From positions 78,391,422 to 78,455,421 of the forward strand of contig CP142456.1 in the NCBI GenBank assembly GCA_038049695.1: a stretch of DNA of 64,000 nt. Reading direction: 5' to 3'. The translations under genes and the position numbers were made by a program. Under the pieces are notes generated by a model. The model was not told where the DNA came from. It did no database searches and saw nothing but the letters and a program-made list of their open reading frames with translations. The stretch is from Cinnamomum chago. Taxonomy: Eukaryota; Streptophyta; Magnoliopsida; Laurales; Lauraceae. Shown in pieces: positions 35,601 through 48,514 of the stretch. The first letter of the stretch is position 1, and every line of letters begins with the position of its first letter.

Positions 35601-38600
35601 TTAGCTGAAAAGAAAAAGTAATTAAATAGGCGCATCCAGATTGTGGTCGCTCACATCAGCCTGTATGGGCGACACAGATGTGAAACAATTATACCAATGT
35701 CCGGTACTTGTTTCTTAAAAAAATTATACAAATCATCCCAATAGTTTAAATGGATAACCACTATTGTCAATGCTTAAAACCACATCACTATAACCACTAT
35801 TGTCAATGCTTAAAACCACATCACTTTAAGAATACAGTAGAAAATAAACCATAATAGTTCTTCAAGGGAAAACAGTTTTCTCTTTTTAACCAATGATGGT
35901 ATCGGTGGTTAGGACCCGCCTTTCAATAATCCAACTCATTCATCTGGTGGGCCCATGGGATGGACCATTCGTAACCACCCAGCTCCAATAGAAGATAAAT
36001 CCTAACTTGTGATATATAGATATATCCAAGCCACTTCAAAACGGCCAACGTATCCATGTTGCACTTGCATCATATCTGTTACTTCATTTGTACTGTAAAA
36101 GCATCCATGGCACGTCTCTGTCATATCCATCCTGAATCTGGGCATTATAGGGCCTCCCTGTCCAGTTAGACACTTCCAGATTGGCAACTACCGTCAACAG
36201 TTTAGCAGGAGAATTTCATACAGTTAGGATAATATAAAATTATGGAGTTTTCTTTTAAGGCATCTGCCATCCTTGATAGGGAATGTCATATGCAAAAGAT
36301 GGCACAAATGTAAGCTCATGGGGTCAAATAACTATAAAGGAACATTATAGATTCCCTTTATAAGTAATTGTCTTATTAGAGAATGTTTGAATAATTTGCT
36401 GAGAAAGTAACTTAAATAAAATGTCATCATCGGGGAGGGAAAAGGCCGTGTAAAGGAGTACACTTTCTGATAATCTAAAGTAATGTAAAGTAAGATGAGA
36501 AATCAACAAGTGGTAAAGTAACCACTCTAACTATGATAAAAAGCAATTTTTCGGTGGATGGGACTTTTTTTTTTTTGAAAGGTGTGCATGGAACTTTACT
36601 TTCCCACTTCTTATGACCAAACAAACAAAGTAAAATTTCTGACTGTTGGGATTACTTTTCCACAGATTTCACTTTACCTTGGGAAACACAAACATTAAAT
36701 TAAAGAAAGTACCTTATCAGTTTCGACCTGAGCAATCGTCTCATCAACTTCCACATGGTCACCAGGCTCTGTTCCCATGGATAAGAGGTGTAAGTTCTCA
36801 ACAAACAAGAAAGAATACATTACACCAAGACACTTTCAATGGATGTTACCTCATAAATGGAACTTTCCTCCTTTTTTTTTTCCTGTTAAGTCTAAAGAAT
36901 TCGTAATAACAAAGAAAATTACAGGTGAGAGAGAGAGAGAGCAATATACATACTCTTCAAGAAAGCCGCCAGAGTGCCATCCGTAATGGACTCACCCATA
37001 AATGGTACAACTGCATCAACCTGGTCCCCTTCATTGTACAGAGGAATCATCTGATTACTTAAGCAGTCTTTAATATATTGAAATTGAATAGTTACTCAAA
37101 ACAGTAAAGAGATATAAGCCAAGAGAAGGGAGAAATCCAGTGCTCGCACCATTATCTGAAGCAAATGACCTACTCAATAGTTGGTAAGGTGAGACTTTCT
37201 GAAGGTATCCAACTTCCCTGCATATATCCAAAAAAAAAATTAGAGGAAAGGGTGAGAGAGCAATATGCACAATAAAAATCCCAAAAAAGGGCTGGTCATA
37301 TTTTCCAGCCCACAAACTGAAGCTAATACATAAAGTGAGCAGCAACCCAAGAAAGGCTTCAATAATCAAGAGAAAGTGTTTCAGCATTAACTGTAAAAAA
37401 TAAAATATTTTTTTTTCAGCCACTTACTTCAGGCTCTTTGAACTGACTGGACCACCTGCATGACATATAAATTGCAGTGGTTAGTCTCTGCAAAGATAAC
37501 AGACATAAGTAAGCACCCATTGGTTGCAAAAGAGTTTATATCATGACCTGGCAAAAGATGGTGACTGAAGTTCCGAACTTGTCCATATCCTCTTATCAGT
37601 AATAATGTCTGGAAAAGTTTGCTAAAATATCAAGATTATGAAGCTTATCTCAAAAATGACAGAAAGGCAAAATGCTACTATATCTTCTTCAAATATTTTG
37701 CGGTGTACCGTGACAAGAAATTTTTGAATAACCAGGGAAACAGCTCAAAAGTTAAATATTTTTTTACATTAATGAAAAAAAAAAAAACACAACAATTCCT
37801 CCATGTATCAGTACTTTGCATTGTGTTGTACCAAAGACCAAAGACAAGTGAGATCATTTTTTAAAATTGGCTATAAAAACTTTCCATACTAAATTATGAG
37901 TCCACTTTAGAAGCTAGCCCTAATTGGGGTGTTCCACAGAGACAACGTGCTACTACAAAGTCCAGGTGTAGTGCGCGCCCCCGCCCCCCCCCCCCCAATT
38001 TTGTGAGAAATAGGCAAGGGCTCCTACACCTTCAATAGGGGCTGGAGTAAAGAAACTAGCCCAAAAGTTACAATTGGCTGATCAGAACATGGGTATTTAT
38101 TTAAACAGGGAAGAGTCTAGGTTGGTAAAACTTAATAGAAAAGGACAAGGATTAATCTAGGCCGCTTCAATCACTAACACTTAGATACGAAAATCCTTAA
38201 TTTTACTCAAAAAGGCACTGTGGAACTTGCTGGATGTTTTAATATAACATATAATGTACACACACGTACATATAATATTGATAAAAAATACAACAATAAA
38301 AGATTTCAGTGGTCATGTAACGAAGAAGATGGCTACAGATAGGATAACGCACATGAAGGATGCAGGTGACATTTCAGAGTGGTTCTAACAAGATACAAAT
38401 AGGTTTTTTTTTACAAGACATAGGAACACTTAATCAACAAGTATTCTGAAATTATCCCAGGATACAATCTTCCTGGCATGACATAGAATATCGATTTTGG
38501 ATATCCCATTAAGGACAATATAGCTACCAAGGAAATGATCAATTGTCCGAAATAAGGTGTTGGAGCCTTTTAAAACACTCAAAGAGATGTTATTGAGGCT

Positions 38601-39218
38601 TGGCATTCGCCAAAGACATGGTTGGGAGTCCAAGGCGCATAAAGTTGTTCACAAAAGGAAATTCAGTGGTGATACAGAAGTCCAAAAGATTAATAATGAA
38701 AAGCAAGCATTAAGGAATGACAGAGAACAAAGATTATATAAAAGAGTTAAATAAAAGGTATCTATAACTTTACCAAGTTCAGAGAATCAGAAAACTCTTT
38801 GATTTAGTACTCCACTCAAGATTCAGCCAACACCCAAATGCACCTTCATCAATTTCTTTCAAAACTCCCACTTTAAAGCGAGAATCCAAACATCACACCA
38901 CAAATTCCACCAAAAGAAATCCATTCAATTCAACCAATTCCATAAACCCTAATCCTAAAAACCTAACTCATAATCATGCCATTAACATCCAAACTCTTCC
39001 AATAATCATCAAATCAAGGGGAAACGCATCATCAACATAAAAATAGGAAAAAGAGAGCCATCTTTCAGGAAACAAACAAACAAACAGAGATCTCAAAACG
39101 AAAGATCAATAACCCAAATGATGGGGAAATCATATGCAGTGAAATTGAAAGAACATAAAGAGGAATCCGAGCTTACCGACACGGGGCGACGAATGAGACG
39201 AGCGATTCTCGATGCCAT
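32686..39218 (-). CDS. DLST: Dihydrolipoyllysine succinyltransferase, E2 of 2-oxoglutarate dehydrogenase
   Basis: This mitochondrial TCA-cycle enzyme moves the succinyl group from lipoyl-lysine to CoA. Thirteen coding exons give 441 aa in one consistent frame with GT-AG introns: 39,177-39,218; 37,548-37,608; 37,428-37,455; 37,150-37,217; 36,954-37,028; 36,713-36,768; 35,409-35,453; 35,010-35,276; 34,788-34,882; 33,982-34,072; 33,798-33,908; 32,954-33,148; 32,686-32,877. The N-terminus [14 protein letters not shown] is an Arg-rich presequence. The lipoyl domain holds ETDK with the lipoylated Lys at an exon end. A Pro/Lys/Glu-rich linker follows in exon 8. The catalytic domain ends in TYDHRLIDG with the His and Asp intact. 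The length is near that of other plant E2s. It is the only complete one of three copies in the window. Confidence 0.93.
35754..35825. repeat. 36-bp tandem duplication in a DLST intron
   Basis: Two perfect units begin ATAACCACTATTGTCAATG, in the intron between exons 6 and 7. Duplicate A has a single unit near 8,915-8,950, so the doubling is private to B, if A has not lost one. Confidence 0.85.
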
Positions 39219-39417
39219 TTCCGAGATTTCCTTCGATCGAAGGGAGAATCTGAAAATGAGATGAATCGAGGAAGAAAACAAAACCCTAGAAATGGAATCG
39301 AATGAACAGATCTGTTTCCGTTTTTATGCTTATTGCGTGCTGGGAGAGAGACCAAAGAAAGAGTACAGAGAGCAGGAAATAGAAGTGGAGGGATCTTTTT
39401 TTCTTTATTGCCCTCGG

Positions 39418-39423
39418 TTTATA
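39418..39423 (-). promoter_or_regulatory. Candidate TATA box of DLST
   Basis: TATAAA on the minus strand (within ATGTATAAACC), about 200 bp upstream of the DLST ATG, is compatible with a leader of roughly 170 bases. No upstream ATG is needed to explain the start in exon 1. Confidence 0.35.
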
Positions 39424-40838
39424 CATATATGAATTGAATTCCAAGGTCATTTTGGGAACATGGAGATTTCGGTTCCTATTTGAGTCTTCCATATAAAAGA
39501 TGTGCATGTGCAGAATCCGAATCCGAATCCGAGGACGAGGGTTGTTGCCCGCCTTGTAAATCCATTAGCGGGGGCCCACTTATAAAATCCATACACCTTC
39601 AACATCATAGGCCCCTCATGTATTGTGGCCCACTTTGGTTTTAGTGTATGAAAAATAATACTCGACCCAAATCCTAACAACACACTACCAAAGCTGCTCC
39701 TAATAGGAGCTTGTCAGGTGTGGATCCCTTTTTTAAACCCAATCCATTGTCATCCTATACCCCAAACCAAAGCTGCCCTTGCACAGGAATTCTTACCATT
39801 GGTGTTTAAAAATTTAGATTAAAGGCGAATGTCCAAAATCTCAAATAACTTCCCCTCATGTGAAAATAAAATGAAAGAAAGATGGGAAATAAACACACAA
39901 CCATCACCCTACTATTTCAAGTTCGTAGAAAGTCAATGTCTCATCTACATTACTGCCTAATATCCTTCACCCCACACTTTTTTAATAATCTTAAAAATGA
40001 AGCTTTATTTACCATAAATTTCTATATATTCTATATAAACAAACCAGCGTCAAGTTCTATTTTAATCAAAATTAGCCAACCATCTACATTGATTACATGG
40101 AAAACACGTGTTTCATTCGTGATCAGTTTAACATTTGCCATGACCTTAATTAAGGTAAAGATGTTGATGACCCTCATTTTCTCAAAGTTGGGCTTTACCA
40201 GGGTGGTCATGGGCAGGGCCAGCGTTCGCCAAACCTCGGCAGTGCCTGCCTTGGGCCAAGTTCGGGCCTTGGGTTTGGTACTCAGTCCACGGATGAAGTT
40301 AAAAAAGTTAGTACCGTTTAATATTTGGGCCGGACTTGGGTTTTGTGCTTATAAGGTAGTGACTTATTTGCTCAAACAAGTGATAGAAACCCTTGAACAA
40401 ATGATATAAAGCTCAGCCCCGCTCGGCTTGATCCGATTGACTAAATGGGTGGGCTCGAGCCTGCCATGTTTGATATGCGGTACTTAAAATTGGGTCCCGT
40501 CTGGATACCCCTCATCCAAATGCTATTAAAATCATCATTCTCAACACAACAATATGCATGTGTTAAGCTCCTAGCTCAACTAGTCAATGCCTCAAATTTT
40601 CTCTTGCCATATAAGGGCTTGTTTGGCATCATTTATCTGTTGAAGATGGTAACATATTAGCATATCTTAAATTCAATTTCACTACAGCGCCTTGACTGCA
40701 GCCCCCTTAAATTTTTTTTTTATCTTATCCTTGACCCATCCATGAATATATAAGATATGGGTGTCACTGTCAGGCAATGATCTTTTCTCCCTTCTTTCTT
40801 GACCACTCCATCACTTTCAAAAGAGCCGTGCTACGCAC

Positions 40839-40903
40839 CCCGGGATCCATACCCCAACCGGACCCCGGGGTGCCTGGGATCCGTCTGGGGTATGGATCCC
40901 GGG
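40839..40903. repeat. Perfect 18-bp inverted repeat with GC-rich loop
   Basis: CCCGGGATCCATACCCCA (40,839-40,856) is perfectly complementary to 40,886-40,903 across a 29-bp loop. No T-tract follows and no gene end is nearby, so it is not a plausible terminator. It may be the centre of a small MITE. Confidence 0.85.
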
Positions 40904-42557
40904 TCCTTAGACTTTTTCCTTTCAAAACCCATACCTTTGCCTTTCCAGTGTGGAAGAGATGACCACGCAAAAGAAGAGGTAGGGTATGGGTGGATTTGAG
41001 GAATACTGGAGGTACGTGCACAAAAGGATTCTGGATAGTTTAATGTATGGCTTGAAACCAAATGACTCGCGTTATAAACAGAGAATAGAGCCGTTTTTTG
41101 TTTTTTCCTTAAAGTGGGAGTCGGGTAAATCCCATATAGTCTTAGTATGATAGTGCAGTTTCAAATCCTTAATCTCCGAGAACAAAATTGAATATAGAAG
41201 TTAATATAAGGACCGGATACCTTGGATAGACAAGTCTGGGGGGCATTCCAAACTCTTACTTCCCTTCAGCTTTATTAAGGAGAAAAATTTAAGTGACAGA
41301 TGTTCCTATGAGAGATATCTCTCATTTTAAATGAGAGATTGGGTTGGGAGCCTTCACATCCATATCCAATGCCAACAACTTAAATGTATGAGGGCCTCAA
41401 CCCCTATCTCTCATAGGAGCATCTCTTATTTTAAGTAGGTCGACTAACCCACAATATTGTTGCTCATGATATTTTTTGAAGGTCATGCAAGTTTTTTTTT
41501 TTTCTTTTGAAGTACAATTAATGCACTCTAATGACATCTTTATATCCTTTTATCATTTGCCCATGAGAATCGAGTTTAAAGGCACTAATTTGTAAAATTC
41601 ACATATCTTCATGTTGAAATTAGATTGTGCTGATCTGCAATAAATTTGTTGGGAAACATTCTATGCTGTCGAAATAATCTACATTATCATCAAAGCTCCG
41701 TCCCAACCATGTTGGCGTCGAGTATATGAATTTTATTTTTTCATTCCGTTCTATCATAAGCAAAGTTCTCAAAGAAGTTGTACCTTTTTTTTTTCTATTT
41801 TTACCACATCCTTTTCAACCTATTCCTACCCCTTTGGTGTGCCATCAACTATACGTTTTCTTACTGAGGCCGTTCCTGGCCTGCTGTGAGAATGGTCTAG
41901 AATTAACAAAATTAGCATAATCATATTTCCTTTAGATCTAAATTAATTAAGAGCCTAGAAAAAAAAAAAGAGATAAAAAAACACATGAATGAAGTGTTTT
42001 GTTGTGTGGAAGAACCATAGCAGATCCCTATGCGATTTGGCAAGTGCAGGGGCGGCTTTTCTCCTTGCATTACCTGGTCCAGTAATTTTGGAGCAAAGGG
42101 TATTGGAAGGTTTGACTTTGCAAACAGGAAAGGAACGGGTCAAACTTCCCTTTGAAGGGTGGCCCCGCAAGCTTGTTAGCTAGAATGATATCAACCGTCA
42201 GATCGTTTGAAGCAGTCATAATTCGGTGGGCCGCAAACGTACGAAGGTTGCAAGGGAGACTGGGCCTAACATTGATTGAGCCTATTTTTCACCTGAATTC
42301 GAACACTGGTATTTTAGAGGCCCACATGTTTAAGACATATCCTTTCCTGGCCTAATGATTAAATGTGATAGGCTTGAGCTGCTAAATAAATGGGCCATCT
42401 CAAGGTCTAACAATAATGGGCCCATTAGGCTCAATAAATAAATGGGCTAGGCCCCCTGAAGAGCTTTTTAACTTCACCAACAATGCATAAGGAAGAATAT
42501 CATGGGCCGGTTTCTTTACAATAACTCTGGAAATTCTCCAAAAGGTGCTGTCCACCT

Positions 42558-42614
42558 GGTGGAATTCCTGAATCCTCCTCTTGGGTGGAATTCCTGAATC
42601 CTCCTCTTGGGTGG
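42558..42614. repeat. 26-bp tandem repeat
   Basis: Two perfect units begin GGTGGAATTCCTGAATCC, with the start of a third. There is no associated gene. Confidence 0.85.
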
Positions 42615-42686
42615 ACCATCCAAAAAATTTTAGCAAAATCCAAAGAGGTTGGAATTCCGAACGTCTTTTGACATTGTTTTTATGAT

Positions 42687-42857
42687 ATATACTGTATTTT
42701 TAAGTAATGTAAAGAAAGAAAGATGGTTGGATAGTACACCCCATCTCCAACTTATCCATCCTTATTTCAAGCATTTTACTTCTCTACTGCAAAGCAAATA
42801 AGAAGAAGAGAATAATGCGGTGAAAATGAACACATGCACTTCAATATGAAAATATAC
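42687..42857. repeat. Direct repeat flanking the gypsy element, left copy
   Basis: This 171-bp host sequence starts ATATACTGTATTTTT and ends GAAAATATAC. It is repeated at 48,341-48,514 with one substitution and one 3-bp length difference in a GAA run. It abuts retrotransposon sequence on its right. It lacks TG/CA ends and primer-site context, so it is not an LTR. Confidence 0.9.
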
Positions 42858-45800
42858 GGGCCTGTGTACGACTTCCTGTAGAGCTTGACTTCGGGAGATA
42901 GCCAAAACCGGGCTGCTTTGAGTCTGATTCGATGGGCATCGCTGCTGTCTTCGGGCAGCTTGTCGTCCTTGAGGTAAGCGATGATGGGGTCCATCCAACT
43001 CGGGCCGAGGTCAATACACGACACTTCCCGAGGTGGATGGGGCTGATGCTGGGTGCGGCCAAGGATTCCACTTCAATGGTTCTCTTTCTTCCTGCTTCGA
43101 CAGCGCTGGCCAAATTTACAAGGGCATCTGCATGGGAGTTCGCTTCTCTGCCTATCTGTTTGATTTCGGCCGTATGGAACTGAGAGAGCAACTTCTTTGC
43201 CAGGGCCAAATACGCAGACATCCGGTCGTCGCGAGCTTGGTAGTCCCCAGTCAGCTGGTTTGCCACCAACTGTGAATCACTGAAGACCACCAGCTGTTGA
43301 GCTCCGAGGATTTTGGCGCTGTTCAGTCCGGCTAAAAGGGCTTCGTACTCAGCTTCATTGTTCGACGCCTTGAAATCCAGGGTCAGAACCTGCTCGATGA
43401 CCAGTCCTTCTGGCGATTGGAGAACAACCCCTGCTCTGGCTTTTCTCGAGGTGGAAGATCCGTCAATGAAGACTTTCCAAACTGGGGCGACGGCTTCGCA
43501 TTGTGATTGTTCAGAGCCCGTGGGCGCCTTATTCTCCTTGCCCCCCAGTTCGGTGCCGAGCTGGGTTGGTGCCGAACTTGAATCGAATTTGGCAAGGAAA
43601 TCCGCCAGAACCTGGGCTTTGATCGTTGTCCTGGGCTGATACTGAATCTCATGCTGCCCCAGTTCGACAGCCCATCTTGAAATTCTTCCTGAAAAGTCAG
43701 CATTTCTGAAAACAGACTTAAGTGGGTGTTCCGTAACAACCACTATGGTATGTGTTTGAAAGTAATAAGAGAGCTTCCGTGAGGCACTAACTAGTGCCAG
43801 TGCTAGCTTCTCGAGTGGCAAGTATCTGGTCTCGGCATCAATCAGGGTTTTGCTTGTATAATAGATGGGTTTCTGGATCCTATCCTCTTCTCGGAGGAGG
43901 ACCGAACTCACTGCATGGTCCGAGACCGCCAGGTATAAATACAAAAATTCTCCGTGAATCGGAGTGGACAGTAGAGGAGGTGAGGATAAATAGACCTTTA
44001 GCTCCTACAAGGCCTTGTCACATTCCGGAGTCCACTGAAACTTACAATTCTTCTTAAGAAGTTGAAAGAAAGGCCGGCACTTATCTGAGGATCTGCTGAT
44101 GAACCGATTCAGTGCGGCTGCCATCCCGGTCAGCTTCTGGACTTCCTTAGCCGAGGTGGGACTCTGCACTCTGAGGATTGCCGAGATCTGATCTGGATTT
44201 GCCTCAATTCCCCTGCGTGTGACTAGGCTTCCCAAGAATTTGCCGGACCCGACACCAAAGGCACACTTGGAGGCATTGAGCTTTAGCCCGAATCTCTTCA
44301 GTGTGGCGAAAATACTAGCTAGGTCTGCCAAATGGTCGTGGGCTCGCTTGGACTTGACCACCATATCGTCGATGTAAATCTCAACAGTCTTGCCGAGCTG
44401 ATCACGAAACATCTTGGTGACGAGTCGCTGGTAGGTGGCGCCTGCATTCTTTAACCCGAATGGCATGACTTTATAACAATAAGTCCCTCTGGGTGTAATA
44501 AAAGCTGTCTTCTCTTCATCCGGCCCATACAACGGAATCTGGTGATAGCCGCGGTATGCATCGAGGAAGCTCATTCTATCATGTCCGGCTGTGGCATCGA
44601 TCATCTGGTCTATCTTCGGGAGGGGAAACCTGTCCTTGGGACAGGCCTTGTTCAGGTCGGTAAAGTCGACACACACTCTCCATTTGCCCGTCTTTTTTTT
44701 TACGACCACGGTGTTGGCTAGCCAAGTCGGGTATTGGACCTCTCTGATGGCGTCGGCCTCGAGCAGTTTATCCACCTCTTCGACCACGGCTTCGGTTTGT
44801 GGCACCCCGGTCTTGCGAGCTTTCTGCATCACAGGTTTATGATCATGGTTTACATTCAATTTATGGCATATTACCTCCGGGTCGATGCTAGGCATTTCTT
44901 AAGGCGTCCAGGCGAAAGCTTCTTTGTTCTGCACCAGGAAATGGATCAGTTTGGTCCTCTCTGGCTCCCCGAGCTGACTGCCGAGCAAGAAGAACCGTAC
45001 CGGATCGTGTGAATCGATCCTGATTTCGGTCAGGTCCTCCACGCTCTTACTCTCTGGGTCTTGGCCGACCTCGTCTAGCTTCTTCTCCAGCCTCTTCTCC
45101 ATCTCGGCCATGTTAACCTCCTTGGGCTCTCGTTCTCCGGATACCACAGCTGTCAGGCATTGCTTGGCTGCCTGCTGATCTCCTTTGACTGTGACGATTT
45201 CAACTCGGTCATTCTCCCTTGCCCACGGAAATTTCAGCTTCTGGTGAAGAGTGGAAGGGACTGCCTCCAGACTATGGAGCCAAGACCTGCCCACTATGGC
45301 ATTGTAAGGCGAGGGTGCGTCGACCACCATGAAGGTCGTCGTAACAGGCGCGCCACCGGCCTCGACCTTGAACGTCACCTTCCCCTTGAGGTAAACTGGT
45401 TTGGCGCTGAAACCAATGAGGGGAACTCGGGCTTCCTGCAGATCCTTTTCCGTCAGTCCCATCCTCTGGAAACTGTCGAAATAAAGGATCTCGGAAGAAC
45501 TGCCAGGGTCGACGAGAACCTTCTTTACGGTGCAATCCTTCACGCCCTGCTTAGAGCAATCAAACCTCAAAGTAACGATCAGTGGGTCGTTGTGGGGAAG
45601 CTGCACTCCATCCAAATCTGCGTCTGTGAACCTGATTTCGGGCCGCTCCCTCCGGGCCCTCTTCGGAGCCGAACCGAGCTCGGCTGCCATGACTTGCTCA
45701 GTGTGAGATGCTCGCCTGGCCTCGGCACGGGCTCGGTTACTCCCCTTGGGCGACGGGGCTAAATGTATGACATTAATGATCTTCTCCGACCCGTCGCTGT

Positions 45801-48339
45801 CATGGCCCCTCTCATCTCGGCGTGGAGCTCGGGTATCGGCTCTGGTGTCTGCCTTGACGAACTCCTGCAGGTGTCCCTCCTGGACAAGCTTTTCCAAATG
45901 CGACCGCAGTATTCTGCATTCTTCGGTCTTGTGGCCGCCCTCCTTGTGATACGCACAAAACCTCGTCTGATCTCGGGTAGACGGGTCGCCTTTCATGGGC
46001 TCTGGCCAGCTGAAGTATGGCCTTGTCTTAATCTTATACATGATCCTGTGGATGGGCTCCCTGAAGACCGTGTTGACTGCCCGATATGCGTCCTCGGATA
46101 GCCTGGGCCTCTTGCTTCTTGCTGAGGCGAACATCTGGGTCCTTGCCGAGCTGGTTGGCGCCCAGCGCCTGTCTGGCTCGTCTCTTCGTCGCTCGTCTCC
46201 CCGAGGCTCATCTCTCCGGGAGGGTCCTCTATCCTTCTTGGAGGGCCTCTCGCCTTGGTTCTTCTGCGTGGTCCCATGGTTCTCCCGAGCCCGGGCCTGG
46301 TCGTCCTCCTGGGCAATGTAGTGGTTGACAACGGACATGAGCGTTGTTATGGAGGAAACCGGGTTTCTGGCCAAATCTTTGCGAAGGTCACTGTCAGGCA
46401 GCAGGGCATTCCGAAATGCGAAGATGACCACTTCGTCCTTTGAATCTTCAATCTGGCTGTAAACCGTCCAGAATCGCTTCGCAAACTGGGTAACGTTCTC
46501 CCCTTGCTTCATCTTCATGGCCATGATATCTGCATCTGTCTTCGGAAGGACTCTGTAGGCCTGGAACTTCTTCATAAATGATTGCTGGAGCTGCTGCCAG
46601 CTCGAAATGGATCCCTCCGGTAGTGCACAGAACCACTTCAGGGGGAGGTCACCCAAGCTGGAGGAAAAAACTCGACAGTTCAGATGACCCTCATCTCCCC
46701 AGACAGACATCCTTTGGGAGAAATGCCTGAGATGCGCCGCTGGGTCCGAGACTCCGTCATAAGTAACGAATCTTGGTACGGTGAACTTCTTCGGCAGGGG
46801 GTACCTCCTGATGTCTTGAGAGAAAGGAGACGCGCCGAGATCAATGGAGTCGTAACAAACGTCCTTTTGGCCTCGGCTGAGACCAGCCACCTCCAGATTA
46901 CGCTGGACCGTTTCCCTTATGCGGGCATCCAACCACTCCTGATCATGATACCTGCTCTCCGGAATGGTTTCGGACGTCTTCCTCGAGTAGCTATGGCTGG
47001 CACTCGAGCCTTCGTCTCGAGTTCGGTCAAGCCTTTTCTTGTTCAGATGGTCCCTCAAGTCCTTCTCGGGGGAGTCGGGGCGCCTGCCACGAGACATCCT
47101 CCTCTCGTGCTGTCGCTGTGAGCGCTGTTGTTGTCGCAACCGCTGCTGCTGAGACTGCTGATGGGACTGTTGCCGGAGCCCTGCTGAACCCGTGGCTCTT
47201 TCCAGCTGCTGCTGGAGCTGGAGGATCAGAGCGTCTCTCTCCTTGATGGCCTCATTCTGTACTCTAATCTCTTCAAGGGTGGAGTCGAAGTCATCATCAG
47301 AGTTGTACTCCTCATCCTCAGTGTCTTCAACATCCTCCACCTGATCAAAGGGGCGTGGTCCGTCGACCACTGGAGACTTACTCCGCTGGTTTCGTCCCAT
47401 CAGGAGACCTGCAGGCTGCTGCTGGGTATCTCCCCTCCGGGGAGCAAACTCCGAGCGAAGGTCACGCTCCTGAACGTTGATTCGGATGAGATCATGTTCG
47501 GCGTCGTCCTCTGCAACTGGTTGCTTCCCAGACCTCTTCTTGGCAGGAAGGAGGTCAGAGGATGGTCCCGCACGCCTGGTCTTGGAAGTTTCTCCGCCTT
47601 TAGCAGCTCTCCTCGTCATGGTGATAGGGAAGATTATGTCGATCGTTCCCCACAGACGGCGCCAATTGTAAGTGTTAGAAAAGTATACTCACAAGGTTAG
47701 GAAGCCTTCAAGGACTTACTCACAGTACCGGAGAAGCAGCTGCGATAGGTTGAACCTGAAAGGGGAGAAATGAGAGAGTCAGAGGACCCTGACTGTGGGC
47801 AGCACAGGGCTCTCCGATGCTCAAGTTAGTCTCTGATCGGAGGAGGAGGAGAGGAAGAGAAGAGATCTCTCGTTCTATATGTGAAAGTGCTTACCTTCCT
47901 CCTGGTTGTCTTGTGCCTTATGTAGGGAATAGTTTTGATGATTGTGCCAGTGGGCCTTGTGATGTGACTAGGGTCTCATCAGCCCACAGTCATTAATGAG
48001 GGTCCATCACAGCCCTCATTGCATTTAATGAGGGTCCGATCCGCCCATACTGCATTTAATGCCAGTCACATTGGGCCTGATCTTGCCCTGATCTGTTGAC
48101 GGCTGAGGTCCCATCGGACCCCTTTCTTGGGCCCCGTCCTTATGGGGGCTGTAGCCAAGGGATGCAGTTATAATCTGAGTAGCCGAGACTGGATGAGGTG
48201 GCGCGGCCGAATTGAATATCACTTTCCCGATATCAGCAGCTGGGGCCGAGACCGGAGCAGCAAGGGTCCGTGTCCGAGACCGATATGGACGTGCTTTGCC
48301 GAAACCGAATGGGGGTTTATTCACAAGATGGTCCCCACA
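42858..48339 (-). mobile_element. Ty3/gypsy Tat-lineage LTR retrotransposon, incomplete (fossil)
   Basis: In minus-strand order the parts are: LTR (48,339-47,667), short leader starting TTGGCGCCGTC as a primer-site-like sequence, gag beginning MTRRAAKGG (near 47,619) with a retrotransposon gag domain, a retropepsin region (VDPGSSSEIL), reverse transcriptase (YIDDMVVKS, near 44,370), RNase H, and a second archaeal-type RNase H (FIDGSSTS, near 43,460). The extra RNase H is a hallmark of the Tat lineage. No integrase or second LTR is recognised. The coding region has few breaks, so it looks relatively young, but the element is incomplete and cannot move by itself. It is flanked by long direct repeats rather than a 5-bp duplication. 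Confidence 0.9.
47667..48339 (-). repeat. LTR of the gypsy element (fossil)
   Basis: This 673-bp segment reads TGTGGGGACC to ACACTTACA on the minus strand, directly before the primer-site-like TTGGCGCCGTC. Only this one LTR is present, so an LTR-divergence age cannot be obtained. Confidence 0.8.
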
Positions 48340-48340
48340 C

Positions 48341-48514
48341 ATATACTGTATTTTTAAGTAATGTAAAGAAAGAAAGATGGTTGGATAGTACACCCCATCT
48401 CCAACTTATCCATCCTTATTTCAAGCGTTTTACTTCTCTACTGCAAAGCAAATAAGAAGAAGAAGAGAATAATGCGGTGAAAATGAACACATGCACTTCA
48501 ATATGAAAATATAC
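48341..48514. repeat. Direct repeat flanking the gypsy element, right copy
   Basis: This is the 174-bp partner of 42,687-42,857. One base separates it from the outer end of the LTR. Sequence beyond it (from 48,515) continues as unduplicated host DNA. Confidence 0.9.

Larger units (their letters stand above)
39424..42686. other. Spacer between DLST and the gypsy insertion
   Basis: No gene is supported. A segment near 40,195-40,470 rich in GGGCC motifs, reading GGTGGTCATGGGC at its left, resembles a decayed hAT-type MITE. A perfect hairpin lies at 40,839-40,903. A 26-bp unit is repeated at about 42,558-42,614. The rest is AT-rich, low-information sequence. Confidence 0.55.

Noticed and set aside
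40839-40903. Transcription terminator from the perfect hairpin
   Set aside because: Plants do not use intrinsic hairpin terminators, and no gene end lies nearby.
42687-48514. Reading the 171-174 bp direct repeats as short LTRs
   Set aside because: They lack TG/CA ends, and the true LTR with adjacent primer-site-like sequence is 47,667-48,339, inside the right repeat.
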